Shown piece by piece: positions 12,600 through 24,529 of a DNA stretch of 64,000 bases. Both the position numbers and the translations under genes were made by a program. How positions within the stretch are numbered: the first letter of the stretch is position 1; every line of letters starts with the position of its first letter. The notes beneath the pieces are model-generated. The model saw nothing but the letters and a program-made list of their open reading frames with translations, was not told where the DNA came from and made no database searches. Origin of the DNA: Icerya purchasi (lineage: Eukaryota; Arthropoda; Insecta; Hemiptera; Monophlebidae); the NCBI GenBank assembly GCA_039619475.1, contig CM077115.1:150852274-150916273 (forward strand), written 5' to 3'.

Positions 12600-14700
12600 T
12601 TCTTAATCATGAACATAGAGCAGACAAGGAAACAGATGTTTGCGAAATAAAATGATTTTTAGAGACATCAGTAATTATATTGCTACCACATCATATAATA
12701 ACTCAAATGTTGTCATCCTTCTATAACTAGTAGCAGAAAACCACCGCTGTGTCTATAGAACAATTTAATAATATTTCGAAAAAATGTTTTATTCGTTATT
12801 ATTATTACATTACACATTTAAATAGGCGCCGGCTGAGAAAGTTTTCATCAACGGCATTCGAAGATAATTATATAATTTCTTTTTATCGCCTAATTAACAT
12901 CTAAAGAAAAAAATCAATATGGAGTTAATAATATAAATATATTTTTTTTAAATTTTATTATTATACCGTTTTTCGTCTAACTTGTGTAATCTTTTTCGAA
13001 ATTCAAAATAATACACCGTTTATATCAAATCTTATACATACGTAACGACTACAAAACGCAAACAATAGATAATATATCAAAATAAACAGATTCTACACTA
13101 ATGAAAATTGAACAAGTTGCAATTAATAGATCAGACTAATCTGACTTTTGAAATCACTCGACTAAGTCGGTGAAAAATGCTATTCGGGGGGGGGGGGTTC
13201 CAGGAGCGTTTTAATCGAATGTAGCCGAATTAGTCGGACTCAACTGATCGCACTTGACTAATTTAGCGTGCGACCAGTCTTACAACGACCAGAATTGGTT
13301 TTCACTTCATCGTGAACTGATAAATTTTATGAGGGCATCATGCACATACACGATGATATACATGTGCCAATGTACAATAGAAATTACAAATTGCTCGGCG
13401 CCCAACACACTTTCTCATAAATCGAATCTTACTCCAGGTACCGATAATGTATGCACGTTACGGATTTCGGACCACTATTACACAGCTGCTATTATATAGT
13501 TCGTGCATTCGTAACTATAATTACCTTAATTTCAGTGCGAGAACAATCATGTTGTTCGTTCCCCCCTTTGGGCGCTTCTTTTTGGCCACATCGAAAATTT
13601 TCATTCCCACCTAGTGGAACACTTGAACCGCTACTCCCCTACCACACTTCTTACGTCTGATCCTGTCCCTCGCCGCTAGTTGTCTTCGTTTTCATCTTCC
13701 CCGGGAATATCTTGTTCTATAATTGAACACTTTCTCGCACAATTTGTATTTTTAACAAACAATCTTAAGGATATTATTCGACTATTACGTTCTTGTACAA
13801 CGACAGGAGGACAGCTTTTGTTTCTCTCTGCCGTATATCAAAAAGCCCATTACGGAAAAAAAAGGAAAACTAAAAAAAAAATTTACCGCGTATTCGGCAT
13901 AATTAAGAGCTTGTAAGAATTCCCATATTAGACTACAAATATGACTTTTGGAACTATAACTGATAACGGAAATTTTTATAATACCTAAAAGCCAACGATC
14001 TGGCCAACAGACATTTAATCACGATCCTTATATTATCAAATATGAGTAGTGGGGGCTGGCTTTCGTTGATAGCAGCTTCAGTGTGAACGGTACTCTATAT
14101 ATTTTACACTTATCAGCTGATTTACGCAGATATAACGGGAACTATTAAATTACGTTTTTTTAATTTTTATCGGAATTTTTTTAATCAATTAGGTTGAGCC
14201 TGCCAGCATGCTTCCTTTTCGACGAATAATAATCGTGGCATATTACGACATTTTCGGTTTTATTTATTCGTGACGCGTTTTATTTTTTTAGTGAATTACG
14301 GAAAAACAAGAAAAACGCGACAAAAAGCTCACACTCATCGCACCAGGTAAATTATACTTCTATAATATTATGAATTAAAAACGTGCTTCTAAACAATTTA
14401 AAATTACTTAGCGTAACAAAAATTAACGATTAAAAATACAGCGAGCTATCACACACGGGCTGGTGGCCACTTATGCCGGGATTTTCCGGAAAATGTTTCG
14501 GCCCTTTTTTTTTTCTACGACTTGTAAAACAATAACCGTAGTACGAAAAGCAAAAAAACCGGACAAAATATTTCTAAATAGTTTGTAAGGTATTTTTTAT
14601 CACAGTGTCCAATACGCAGTTTAATATTGAAAAATTCTACGTATTTCTCATTAAAAAATGAATAAAATTCAGTCATAAATGTTCGCATCCATTTTATGTT
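12600..14700. other. Osbp intron 4, no gene recognised
   Basis: AT-rich intron. A run of G lies at 13188-13197. Around it (13115-13265) short AGTCG/CGACT-type words recur in both orientations, which may be the remains of a TIR element. No coding sequence is supported. Confidence 0.5.
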
Positions 14701-14714
14701 TTGCCACTTTATTA

Positions 14715-14960
14715 AATATGCATAAAAACACGTATTACAGAAAATTATAATTATTTAATAATATAAAACATAGCCGTCATGTTTCGGAGTTACATAAATC
14801 ATGGCAATTGTACAATTATAAAAGTATAAAATATAGCCGGTCATGTTTCGGAGTTACATAAATCATGGCAATTGATTACGGAGTATGTTAATCCGAAACA
14901 TGTAGACTACATTTTATATTTTTATAATTGTAATTTTCTGTAATACGTATTTTTATATAT
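14715..14960. repeat. Repeat family C: inverted ends and internal duplication
   Basis: The ends 14724-14750 and 14927-14958 are inverted copies (CGTATTACAGAAAATTATAA against TTGTAATTTTCTGTAATACG). Inside, a block of about 55 bases with TCATGTTTCGGAGTTACATA is directly duplicated (about 14763-14818 and 14824-14874). An inverted ATCCGAAACATGTAG follows at 14890-14904. Related words (CCGAAACATGT, a CACTTTATTAAA tail) recur at 25600-25822 and near 63165. This looks like a terminal repeat of one element family, possibly Penelope-like. Confidence 0.55.
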
Positions 14961-16265
14961 ATAATTAATAAAATTCGTTAGCGCGCCTTTATCTGCTGTT
15001 CTCCGATAACTAGCAAAATCCAGTGAAATATTTTATTGTACATATAATAATATAGAGGGGAGGAATTTTTCAACCATTTTCAATGTAATTTCAACTTTCA
15101 TACGTTATAGATCACGAGCGATATTTCTTTTTCACATTCGTCGATGATTTTCAACAACTTTTTCTTCGAGACTTCCTCAGCTATCCAGATGATAACCACA
15201 TACCATGTCAGGTAATTTTCGCACGGCAGCTGAAGTTTTCAGACATCAGGTAAAACATTAGCTCCAATCTATACGCATAAATAGCAGAATGCTTTTCCGA
15301 ATTCATTTGCTGTTTAACTGAGCAGTTCTAATATTTCACACGCGCGAACACTACACCGAAACAATTTGAACCGATAGAATTAACGTTTATTTCGACATTT
15401 TTCATTAGAGAATACCGAATAAAAAGGATTATCTACGTGCTACCGAAAACATTGTTTTCTATTCGAAAAAGAAAAAGTCATAATTTTTAATTACAGTTCT
15501 CCTTTCGACATTAATAAAATTTACTATTTCGAGTATATAAAGTACAAAAAGAAATATGTTTGTGTAAAAAAATTAATAAATTTAGTAGCGCTTTTAACAA
15601 GTTATAATAATAATCCGGTCCAGTGATTATTTAATTTCTTTCCTACACTTGTGATTAAATATAATTATCGGAACAATACTATTATCCTAGCAATCGTGTT
15701 TTATACACAGCGTGGTGTTTATAATTACACAGCTTGGGCTTGTTTTTTTGTTGTTTTTTTTTTTGAGTACAAAAAAAAAACCTTGCTATAATTAGCATAT
15801 GAAAACAAAGCCGCTTCATTTGAAAATGTAATTTTATAATGCATTTATTAAGAAGGTCGCTGCTAGTGTATAATCATCAAAAGATATTTAACTGTTTTAA
15901 ATAATTAATAAACGTTTAAAACGTATAATAACGCTAATCATAAATTTGATAATTATTTTATCGATGAAATATAATTTGTTCGGTCTCAAAAGTCAATTAA
16001 AATTAAAAAATTTCTTGTATAATCTTTACGTTTTTTTTGTTTTTTTTTTTTTTTTTTTTTGCGGTGAGGAAACGAGCAAACACACATTGTTAACACATAA
16101 AAATTCAAATTATTTTTAATAAAAAACTATTGGAATTTTTTTTAAACACTAACAAAAAAAAAACAACGGTTTTATACGTAGAATTATTCATTAATATAAA
16201 TAAAAAATGTTTTTCATAAAATTCGCATACGGGTGATCACCTTTTTTTTTTCAAAATAAATTTCT
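14961..16265. other. Osbp intron 4, no gene recognised
   Basis: AT-rich sequence with T and A homopolymers (15765-15780, 16030-16060). I see no coding sequence, repeat pair or RNA gene. Confidence 0.5.
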
Positions 16266-16269
16266 CTGA

Positions 16270-17090
16270 CACTTTTCCGCCCTGCGGGGCACAGGTTGTT
16301 GTAACTAGAGTTATCTTCTGCAGTAAGTAATCACTCGACCGTCACATGGTGCTAGCCCCACCGACGGAAAAACGAAACAGCAACCATGTGAGTTCTGTAC
16401 GTCCACGCCGTGCAGGGTGGTAATTTTCTATTCAGCGGGCTTAGCGCTGATTAGAAAAGCTAAATCAGAACTCATAACATATAGCTGATAGGGAAACGGA
16501 GGAGGGCACACTTGCCGAAGGTGTTCCTTCTATTAAATACCGTTAAACCTTCTACTGCATTTACAACTTGCAGACTATCAACAGCTCGCTCGTGACTTAA
16601 ATGGCCCAATCAGATGGTGTAAACCGATCTAGAGCGAGTAGGCGAGTATCCGGCGCCTTAAATCCGGGTCGTATCGGCTAAGGGAGACAACCCTGACAGA
16701 AAACCGGCCGAAGGCAAGGAGAAACCACCGCTGTATTCTTCTCAACTATCTACAATGGAAAGCAAGAATAGATCGACGGCCCTTAGTCTGGAGCACCTCT
16801 TAAACGGAAACTACAATACTTGGAACATATCTTAAGAGGATTTAGGAACACCATTCTAAAAATACTACTTGAAGGTAAAATTGTGGCCGGGAAGAGATCG
16901 AGAGGTAGACGTCAAATTTCATGGATGGATAATCTTAACAACTGGTTCAACTGTTCCTCATTAGAACTTTTCCGAACAGCTGTTGATAGAAATAAATCCC
17001 AATTGTGGATCGCCAACCTTCGAGACGGAGAAGGGCGCATGAAGAAGAAGACACTTTTCCCCGGTATTCCAAATTTTTTCAACTTTTTCC
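16270..17090 (+). mobile_element. Internally deleted LINE: 5' leader joined to 3' end
   Basis: The 3' part (16820-17090) encodes EHILRGFRNTILKILLEGKI, then KRSRGRRQISWMDNLNNWFN and LELFRTAVDRNKSQLWIANL, the standard C-terminus of insect endonuclease/RT LINEs. The 270 codons or more of reverse transcriptase expected before it are missing. Immediately upstream (about 16560-16780) is a less AT-rich leader with GGCAAGGAGAAACCACCGCT, a type of sequence found near the 5' end of RTE/BovB-like elements. I infer that an internal deletion fused leader and tail near 16800. Confidence 0.6.
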
Positions 17091-17149
17091 TTGACCAACA
17101 ATTGAAAAAAAAAAACAAAAAAAAAACATATTCTAATATTTTACTATAA

Positions 17150-19080
17150 GTTTTTCATCGTATAAACTAATCAAAAATTCAAAAATACAATTATTATTAA
17201 CCTGCATAAAAACGAGCGTAATTAATTATTTTAAAATTCTCGCATTATCATTTGATCTCAAATCACAAAATGTAATTTTTACTTTTTATCAAAAGTTCAT
17301 CAATATTTTAATCTCATCTTTCATCATTTTGATTACTATCTTTTGTTAGCTCTATAGAGTAAATGTAGCTTGAGTTTCGCAATCACGTTTTTAATAACCC
17401 CCCCCCCCGGGTTCTACAGCGTATTACGAAGTTTCTATGACTTTCGTAAATTCCCGGGGACACTTTGAACGAATTTTTTCTCTTCTGACTTCTCGCTGAT
17501 TATTGAAATTGTCTGACTTTTCCCGGTTTTTCAGAAGGCAGCCCCACTCCGATAACCTAATATTTAACGGTTAAAAAGTTGCTTTCATATACGCATGTGG
17601 CATGGAAAAAAAATCTTCTTACTTATTCTGCGACAGCAGGAACCTAAAAACCGGTACTAACCAAATTGGCATCGGATTAACCGAATTAATAATGAAAGTA
17701 CCGTGATCCCGACCTTTAGCATGTTATGATCTCTAGCTTTGTTCGTCATTGCCAGCAGTAAAGCTGAACAACATAAACGAATGCCACCGTTGTTCGCGCA
17801 CGCCGGACAACAAGACTCGGAATCGATTATTGTGATGATCCGTTTTGTACTCGGCAAGGAAATCGTGTCGTACAAAATAGAAATATAAAACTCACTATTG
17901 GAATAACGATACTAATTTCCGAAGTGGCTTGTTTTATAATCGGAGCGGGTTGTTCATCGCGAATTTTTTATCAAAACTAATACCATCGGCAGGAGTTTAT
18001 GAGCCCCGTACTTGGCTGTGTATCGGTTGCCATGCTTGATAGTATTATGATAGTTTGGTAGAATTTCATGAGCCATACGCAACTGTCGGTGACCATATTT
18101 TTTTTTTTTTTTGCTGTATAATATAGTACATGTTGAGATATTCTCACCCTGTAGCCAATATAACATTCTTAAATCTTCCTGAATAGAGTTTGCATGGGGT
18201 TTCATCTATATCGGTTGCCATGATGGCCTTGTCGCTGTATATAATCAACTAACATCACCGACCTAGCTTCTCCCTGGAGGAATGGATTAGTCCCTACGTT
18301 ATTACAATACATAACTAACACACGGTTGAGAGGTCACGAGCACTGTTTACGGTTTTATCAGTACAGCGAACAAAAAAAATTTAAAACTAGATCATGTTGA
18401 CATCAGACTGCGGCCTTAACAACATTTATGATACCAATTTTTCTTTTTTCATCGTTCGTCTGTTTTACTTTTACCCGCTATCGTTTTTTCGTTTTTTTTT
18501 CTTCATATGATATCGCGATTGAATTTTTTCTTTACCCAAACTCTTGCACATTTCCCATCTTCCTTTTCATTCCTCAGTATCCGTGTTTACTTACATTAGC
18601 AGATAAATATGTTTTTTTTGGAAAAATCTCAATAGTTTTTCCATATTAGAGAGAACTGCGTTGTAAGTATCTTACAAACGAAAATTGTGTATATTTACGT
18701 AGTAGCTGGGCTTTTCCCTTATTCCAAACGTGCAGATGAATCAAAATATATTCATGATATTAAATAAACATTTAAAAATACAAGAACAATATTACACATG
18801 TAGTAGGAGAAACTTACAATTGCGTCACTGTATTTTTTCAATTCTGAAGTGTGTGTGTATGTTAATTATTCACACGTAATACCTAATATATCGCTATGTA
18901 AATATCGTAAGCAAATTCGATATGCATTTGATTATTTGTAATCTCCCGCGTTACAAAAAATATAAACAAATATTCATAAGCCAGAAATACTATTACAAAT
19001 TATCACAATGCTACAAACAACGATGTCCTCCCGTGTATAATCTGGAAATTAGCATATTTAAATCGGTCCTGTGAAGCGTA
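17150..19080. other. Osbp intron 4, no gene recognised
   Basis: No coding region supported. At 17398-17565 a C run is followed by words such as TTCCCGGGGACACTTT and TTTTCCCGGTTTTTCAGAAG. These resemble a widespread insect TIR-type repeat, but I could not find its second end. A poly-T run at 18098-18112 interrupts otherwise open sequence on the minus strand. Confidence 0.4.
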
Positions 19081-19345
19081 AACAAATATATTTTATCACA
19101 AAACAAAAAGATACGATTTATCTATTTTCAGTAACCACGGTGTAAATATGCGTGTTGTTTATTAATAAATCTTAAAACTACGATGATCACTTTAACGTCA
19201 GTCGTCTCTCCATTACAATTGCTCATTTCGTAGAATTTTTTCAACGATACGACCAATCGATTCCTAAAGCTAAAAACTTCAAATTCGTAAATTTCATCAA
19301 AATCGATAGAACCGTTTCCGAGAGATCCAGTTACACGTGCATGTA
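19080..19345 (-). repeat. Dispersed repeat family D, inverted copy
   Basis: The reverse complement contains GGAAACGGTTCTATCGATTT, TGATGAAATTTACGAATTTG, AGGAATCGATTGGTCGTATC and AATTCTACGAAATGAGCAAT. The same ordered blocks appear on the plus strand at 22295-22400, and part of them at 20273-20355. Phrases of the type 'AACGG...GATTTTGATGAAATT' occur in many insect repeats. No coding capacity is seen. Confidence 0.6.
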
Positions 19346-19369
19346 TGTTGCTCATCATCATGATCGTTA

Positions 19370-19800
19370 TTACAGTCCCAGGACTGGTATTAGTTCATCA
19401 TAAGTAGTGCCTTCCAGTCCGATCGGTTGTCGCAACTCTTTTCATTTCCGAGTGTATCCGTCTAATTGTGCGTCCTTTAATATTACGGCAACGAATGTAT
19501 TTCACGGTCGACTTCGTCTATTTTTCCCTCGGATTGTTCCTTCCATTAGTTCTCGTAGTAATCCGCCGTGTCAGAGGACATGCTCCATCCATCCCGGCTA
19601 ATCGTCATTTTTTTATTCAAGTAACGTCCTCCTTTCATCAACTCTGTTGAGTACTCTCCTTCATTTTTGTGACTTTTTCGGCCCAGCTTATTTGCTCCAT
19701 TTTCCCCTCCAGCACCACATCTCAAAAGCTTGTACCTTTCGGATATTTCTTTCATTCAAAGTCCACGTTTCAGCACAGTACAGTGCTACCGGCCAAATGT
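19370..19800 (-). mobile_element. Decayed LINE fragment, RT 3' region
   Basis: Read on the minus strand from about 19800, the frames give LYCAETWTLNERNIRKVQAF, EMWCW, then broken blocks matching the I-W-x-x-KVTNEEVL-R region and a basic tail ending near 19400. This is the region after the RT catalytic box in insect LINEs (the LYGAE-WTL motif). Three or more frameshifts interrupt it within 400 bases. The preceding catalytic part is absent. Confidence 0.7.
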
Positions 19801-19834
19801 AACTTTTCACAATATACGTTCTTTCTATAAGATA

Positions 19835-20380
19835 TATAGAAAATTTTGTGAAACATCGAATATTTTAAAAGAGAGGCGACCAATGTTTAAGGGATCGTCG
19901 TGTATTTTTAAGGTTTATTAAAAAGTTAATAAAACGGTTACTTCCACGCCGCGAGGCGAAAGATATAAATTTATTTACTTACGTTAATTTAAAAAAATGG
20001 AAAAGGGCGTGAAATATATTTATTTACACTTTACCTAACCGTATTCAAATATTATGCCGATTAAATTATACAGGAAAAAGTCGTCATAGAGAGTTACTAA
20101 TATTTGTTTTTATTGTTTCGAAGTCGAGATGCAGCTTTCGTGTACACATTACTGCTAAATGTTTGACTGCTTGTAAAACTTATTAATCCATTTATCGTTT
20201 TACAAATTTCTAATCCGAGTAAAGTTCCGTTAATGATATGTGTACATATACGATCCAAATAAACACATACACGTGATTCTGAATTTTTGGAAACGGCTCC
20301 GACGGTTTTTCATAAAATCCACGAATAAGTAGGTTTTAAATTTCTCAGTGTCGATTGGTCCAGAAAATAATTAACTTGAG
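19835..20380 (+). repeat. Dispersed repeat family D, copy 2
   Basis: The words ACTGCTAAATGTTTGACTGC, TTGTAAAACTTATTAATCCA and TTTTACAAA at 20150-20205 recur in the same order at 22668-22718. Further on, CACGTGATTCTG and GGAAACGGCTCCGACGG (20272-20307) match the family D head seen inverted at 19345. Different parts of one family therefore lie in both orientations around the LINE at 19370-19800. Borders are approximate. Confidence 0.5.
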
Positions 20381-21324
20381 CGTACAATATGTTAGAAAAA
20401 TAAAAGATACGAATCCTTACCCAGTTATAATATACATCACACACAAGTCACCAAACAACGTTTAACGCAACAAAACATTCATTCATTACGGGATTGTGAA
20501 CTGTCATTTTCATCCATATAGCACACAAAAAGCACGACGGTACCATACTTCCTACCACGTTCACTACATATTAAGCACTCTGATTCAAAATTTCTACACA
20601 GATCGACACTTAAATAATCTTCTTTATCAGATATCGCTGGTAAACTTTTTTTTCCAATATCTATTTTTTCTTTCTTTTTTTTTCTTTTTTTTTTTTTTTC
20701 ATCGATGAATTTTTAAAAGTCATTTCAAAATAGAAACTATGAATTTTTTGTTAAGCTTTTGTATCCTTGTTAGTGATTTTACGAAATCGCGATAAATCGC
20801 AGCTGTGTATAGAGCCCCATGTGCAACTTAATCAACATGGAGAAAAAAAAGAATCTCCATGCAGCAATATGACCGTGACTGTAGAGATTGTCATTTTGCA
20901 ATATGACGAGTGGCATTTCTCTGGTGGCCACTATGTTCGACCTAAGGGAGGAGAATGAATAATCGTACAGCTTTAAAACAGAATACAAGAAGTTACTTTC
21001 TTACTTCATATCGAATAGATTAAATAGCATGAGCCTGTTGTTATTTTCCAACGCTAAATTCTTTTTAACGATTTTTCCACCTTTTTTTTTTTTTTTATTA
21101 TTTCTTATTAATCGTTGAATTCAACAGGAATTTGTCCGGCTATTAGGTATTATTATGTTGTCCTCATAACACCGTCGTCTGACGATAGCGTACTTTGATA
21201 AAAATATTTAAGTTAAATTTTTCGATCAATAAAATTTATTATTTCGAACTTTTTAAATCCGCTTGGTTTAAAAATTATAACGATTTATTATAATATATAC
21301 ATATATCCTATATACGTAATAATT

Positions 21325-21330
<6 letters not shown>
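20380..21330. other. Osbp intron 4, no gene recognised
   Basis: AT-rich, with T runs at 20664-20699 and 21078-21097. A palindrome-like pair ATGGAGA / TCTCCAT occurs at 20838-20858. No gene is supported. Confidence 0.5.

Positions 21331-21376
<46 letters not shown>
21331..21376. repeat. (AT)n microsatellite
   Basis: A run of about 23 AT units directly abuts the left end of the TIR element at 21377. A further TA run (22259-22277) lies on the other side. The element probably inserted into a pre-existing AT microsatellite. Confidence 0.95.
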
Positions 21377-21379
<3 letters not shown>

Positions 21380-22257
21380 GGGTGTACAAGAACCCGAAAT
21401 TTCGGGACGGGACGATTCGGGTTTCTCGATTCTTTCGGGATTGCTCAATTTTTTCTAAATTTTTTAAAACTAAATTTAATGTACAGAAAAACAAGTAACT
21501 GTATCGTTTTTTTTGTTGAGTGTTATGTGTATAAACAGTTTTATATATATAAAAATCGGTAACGAATATGTAACTTTATAAGTCAAAATAACATGATTAT
21601 ATTTAGTAACATTATAAGCATAACTTATTAACAATTTTACAACAATAAAGCAGCAATTTTACGTGTTGTACATATAAAACGAACCTTTGAGTAAACAAAA
21701 ATAATGCTATAACAGCAACAAAAATAATTTACCTGGTATTTTTAAATAGTAAGCATCCGAGCGAAAAAAATATGCATTGCAATCTAAAACAAACATACAG
21801 CTTTCTGTACAACTGCATACTCTCAAAACACAATAACAATATTCTATAGATCTCATACATTGTTTTAAAAACCAATGACCTTTTCGTGGTCAATCTAGAA
21901 AACACCTGATCTTATCATTCTCAACCGCATAGCAAAAAAATACTTAGCTTCATTCTGGGAAAATTAACATGTAAAAATCAGAAAATTGTAACAAAGATGT
22001 AGGTCAAGTAGTATCACATTACTGTTGAGTAGTTTTAAGTTCCAATCATAGATTTTTTTTAAAAATAGTTTACTGATTTAGTAACTTTTAGTAAAAATTG
22101 TGGGACAAGTTGAAACAATTGAGAAAGACCGTGAAATACGGGAAATCTCATAAAATCGAAAAATCGCGAAAATCTAGAGTCCCAAATCGTCCCGTCCCGG
22201 CATTAATTTTCCCGGCTCGAGAGTCGGGAGCCCAAATCGGATTCTCGCATACCCCTA
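21377..22257. mobile_element. Non-autonomous TIR element, hAT-like ends (881 bp)
   Basis: The left end reads TAGGGGTGTACAAGAACCCG, and the reverse complement of the right end reads TAGGGGTATGCGAGAATCCG. Similarity continues inside with GGGACGGGACGATTCGGG-type words and CGATTC/CGATTT blocks for about 90 bases. The flanks ATATATAT (left) and GTATATAT (right) fit an 8-base target duplication, as hAT elements make, but the AT microsatellite makes this test weak. There is no transposase coding. The interior is AT-rich and featureless. Confidence 0.75.
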
Positions 22258-22284
22258 GTATATATATATATATATATGTTAAAT

Positions 22285-22724
22285 ATAACTCGATTCTTGA
22301 AAACGGTTTTCAACAATCTTGATGAAATTCCAGGGTTTTTGGAGTCTAGGAATCGATCGTATCGTCGATAAAATTCTACGAAACGAGCAATGTCTAAATG
22401 ATCATCGTACTTTTGTAGGGTTTATTGAAAAAGTAAGCAAAACGCTTATTTGCCATTTTTAATATAAAATAGATGAAGACACAACAGATTTAAGCATTAT
22501 ATTAACAGATCGAGGATGCCGTTATAGAGTTATACAGATGATAATTTGTTATAATATTTACGCGGTTTATGAATATTTGTTTTTATTTATTGTCGAAAAT
22601 ACTACAACCAGAAAACGAGAATAATGCACGGTTACCAAAAATACAGCTGTTGTATATGTATTGTACTGCTAAATGTCCGATCGCCGGTGAAACTTATTAA
22701 TCCACATTGATTGATTTACAAAAA
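22285..22724 (+). repeat. Dispersed repeat family D, copy 3
   Basis: Contains GAAAACGGTTTTCAACAATC, TTGATGAAATTCCAGG, GGAATCGATCGTATCGTCGA and AAATTCTACGAAACGAGCAA (22298-22392), then ATGATCATCGTAC, and ends with ACTGCTAAATGTCCGATCGC (22668-22687). It matches 19080-19345 inverted at its start and 20150-20205 at its end, so this copy may be the most complete. It is squeezed between the hAT-like element and the foldback element at 22725. Confidence 0.6.
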
Positions 22725-23038
22725 AAACTACGCTACTATGAAATAACATATTAATTTATTATTAAATTACCGGCACGTTTCAACATGGTCACGGGTAATG
22801 TTGTTAAAATTGTAATTTAATAAAGGCAATAGCTGAAAATATAAACAACAAATTAAAGTCGATTATGATCAAATCGCAATATTCGAATTTTTATAATCGA
22901 CTTTAATTTATTGTTTATATTTTCAGCTATTGCCTTTATTAAATTACAATTTTAACAACATTACCCGTGACCATGAAGCTTTGAAATGCGTCGGTAATTT
23001 AATAATAAATTAATGTGTTATTTCATAGTAACGTAATT
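22725..23038. mobile_element. Foldback element with near-perfect arms (about 314 bp)
   Basis: Two arms of about 140 bases (22725-22866 and 22893-23038) are reverse complements with few differences. They include AATTTATTATTAAATTACCG, GGTCACGGGTAATGTTGTTA and AAAGGCAATAGCTGAAAATA. The spacer is only about 26 bases. The transcript would fold into a long hairpin. Nothing is coded. The near-identity of the arms implies a recent origin or conversion between arms. Confidence 0.85.
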
Positions 23039-23547
23039 TTTTTAAAAAAAATATATTAAAGTTCATTGTGAGTTTTTCTTACGTACAATGAGCAACGAAT
23101 TTGGACAAATCTTTGTAATTAGATGCTCAAAAGCATCGGCTGTTGTACAAAAGCGCAAGCAGAAGCCGAGCACTACTCACCACATACTGAAACGGCCCTA
23201 CTTCTAAAGGAGAGACAAACTTACTCCTTTATTCTTTCAAACTCTTAACGTGGAACATTTTTATAAAATATTAACGAAAATTCGCCACGACAAAATGTGT
23301 ACGTTTTTAAACGCGTTCTAAAAAGTCCCAGAGCGTATAGTTCCGATCAAATGTTTTAATAACCCTGGTACGAGTTTGCGAGTGCCAAAAGTCTGAGCAG
23401 ATTTTATTTCCGCCATGGTCTAACGTATTTTAAAAGCATCCTACATATCGAACTGCATCGTCGTGTAATAATTACTTAAAACCGAATAAGCAATGCAGTC
23501 AACGTCGTAAGAAATATAGCTCGCTACGCCAATTGTAATTTTGAACG

Positions 23548-24525
23548 TACGTGGGGCGGTCAATAAATAACGTGACGTGGCTTCGAAAATAACCTTCCCG
23601 GCATCGAAAAATTATGAAAAAAATACCAAAAATTAACTAGAAGAAATACTATTTATTTTTTGACATAATTTCCGAAAACATTAGGGCATTTATCGTACCG
23701 GGTGGTCACGAGTTTATCGATACCGTCGTGGTAAAACTGGTCGGTGCATTTAGCGAAAAATTTCGTTACTACTATCGTGACTTCGTCGTCTGTTACGAAA
23801 CGTTTCCCACGCATTTCAAATGGGGAGAAAATCCGCAGGTGCCGCCACATCAGGCGAGTGTAGTAGGGTGGATGTGAAAATTCGTCCCAATTTTGATTTT
23901 TAACTCACGTGCGAACGAGAACAGACGTGTGCGGTCACGCATTATCGTGTAAAGGCACTACTCCTCTAGAATTGCAAGCCATGTCTCTTCCGATTAATCG
24001 CTCGATGAAGTGACAAATGAGTGTCACCACAGTAAGTGTACTCCGTGTTATCGTATTCTTTTGTGTACGAAATTGCAACAGTAGGAGTCCATGCTGGTTG
24101 CAGAAGATGGTTATGAGAACCTTCCGGCAGAACATTCAATTTTGGCTTTCGGCAGACCTGGTTGACCTTTCATTTTACCTACACTTTACTCGCTTCCTTT
24201 GACTCTGAAACAGACTTACGCGTCATAATGCTTATTGGATTCGTATGCTATGCACAATTTGCGATCAATTTTTGCAACCTACAACTGCCCTTCAGCTGTC
24301 AGAAATTTGGTGACTGGGCGTGTCTTGTAACTGACACCGGCTTCGAAACGTTCACTGACATGTTTCACACGTGCGTACAGAAATTCTATTGATAAGATCA
24401 GAACGCGCAAAACGGCGTTCTGTTCGTATTTCCCATTTCTACCTTTTACATAAATTTCACGCAGTTTCACCAAACAGCGGGCGTGAAATAAGCCGTGTCA
24501 CGTTACTTACTGAACGCCCCACGTA
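23548..24525 (-). mobile_element. Degenerate mariner-family transposon with TIRs
   Basis: The ends are inverted repeats. The left starts TA then CGTGGGGCGGTCAATAAATA, and the right, reverse complemented, starts TA then CGTGGGGCGTTCAGTAAGTA. Both continue ACGTGAC. TA duplicates flank it. The minus strand carries transposase remnants. GVVPLHDNA (near 23935) matches the second catalytic Asp box (HDNARPH). FYHDGIDKLVTTRYDKCPNV (about 23670-23730) followed by FGNYVKK matches the mariner C-terminus. Remains of the N-terminal domain lie towards 24470. At 978 bp it is shorter than the usual 1.3 kb and is full of stops. A separate end of the same family lies at about 40187-40265. Confidence 0.85.
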
Positions 24526-24529
24526 TATA

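Noticed and set aside
18428..18649. Plus-strand Phe/Ser-rich open frame
   Set aside because: Made of T-rich tracts, with no homology or gene context.
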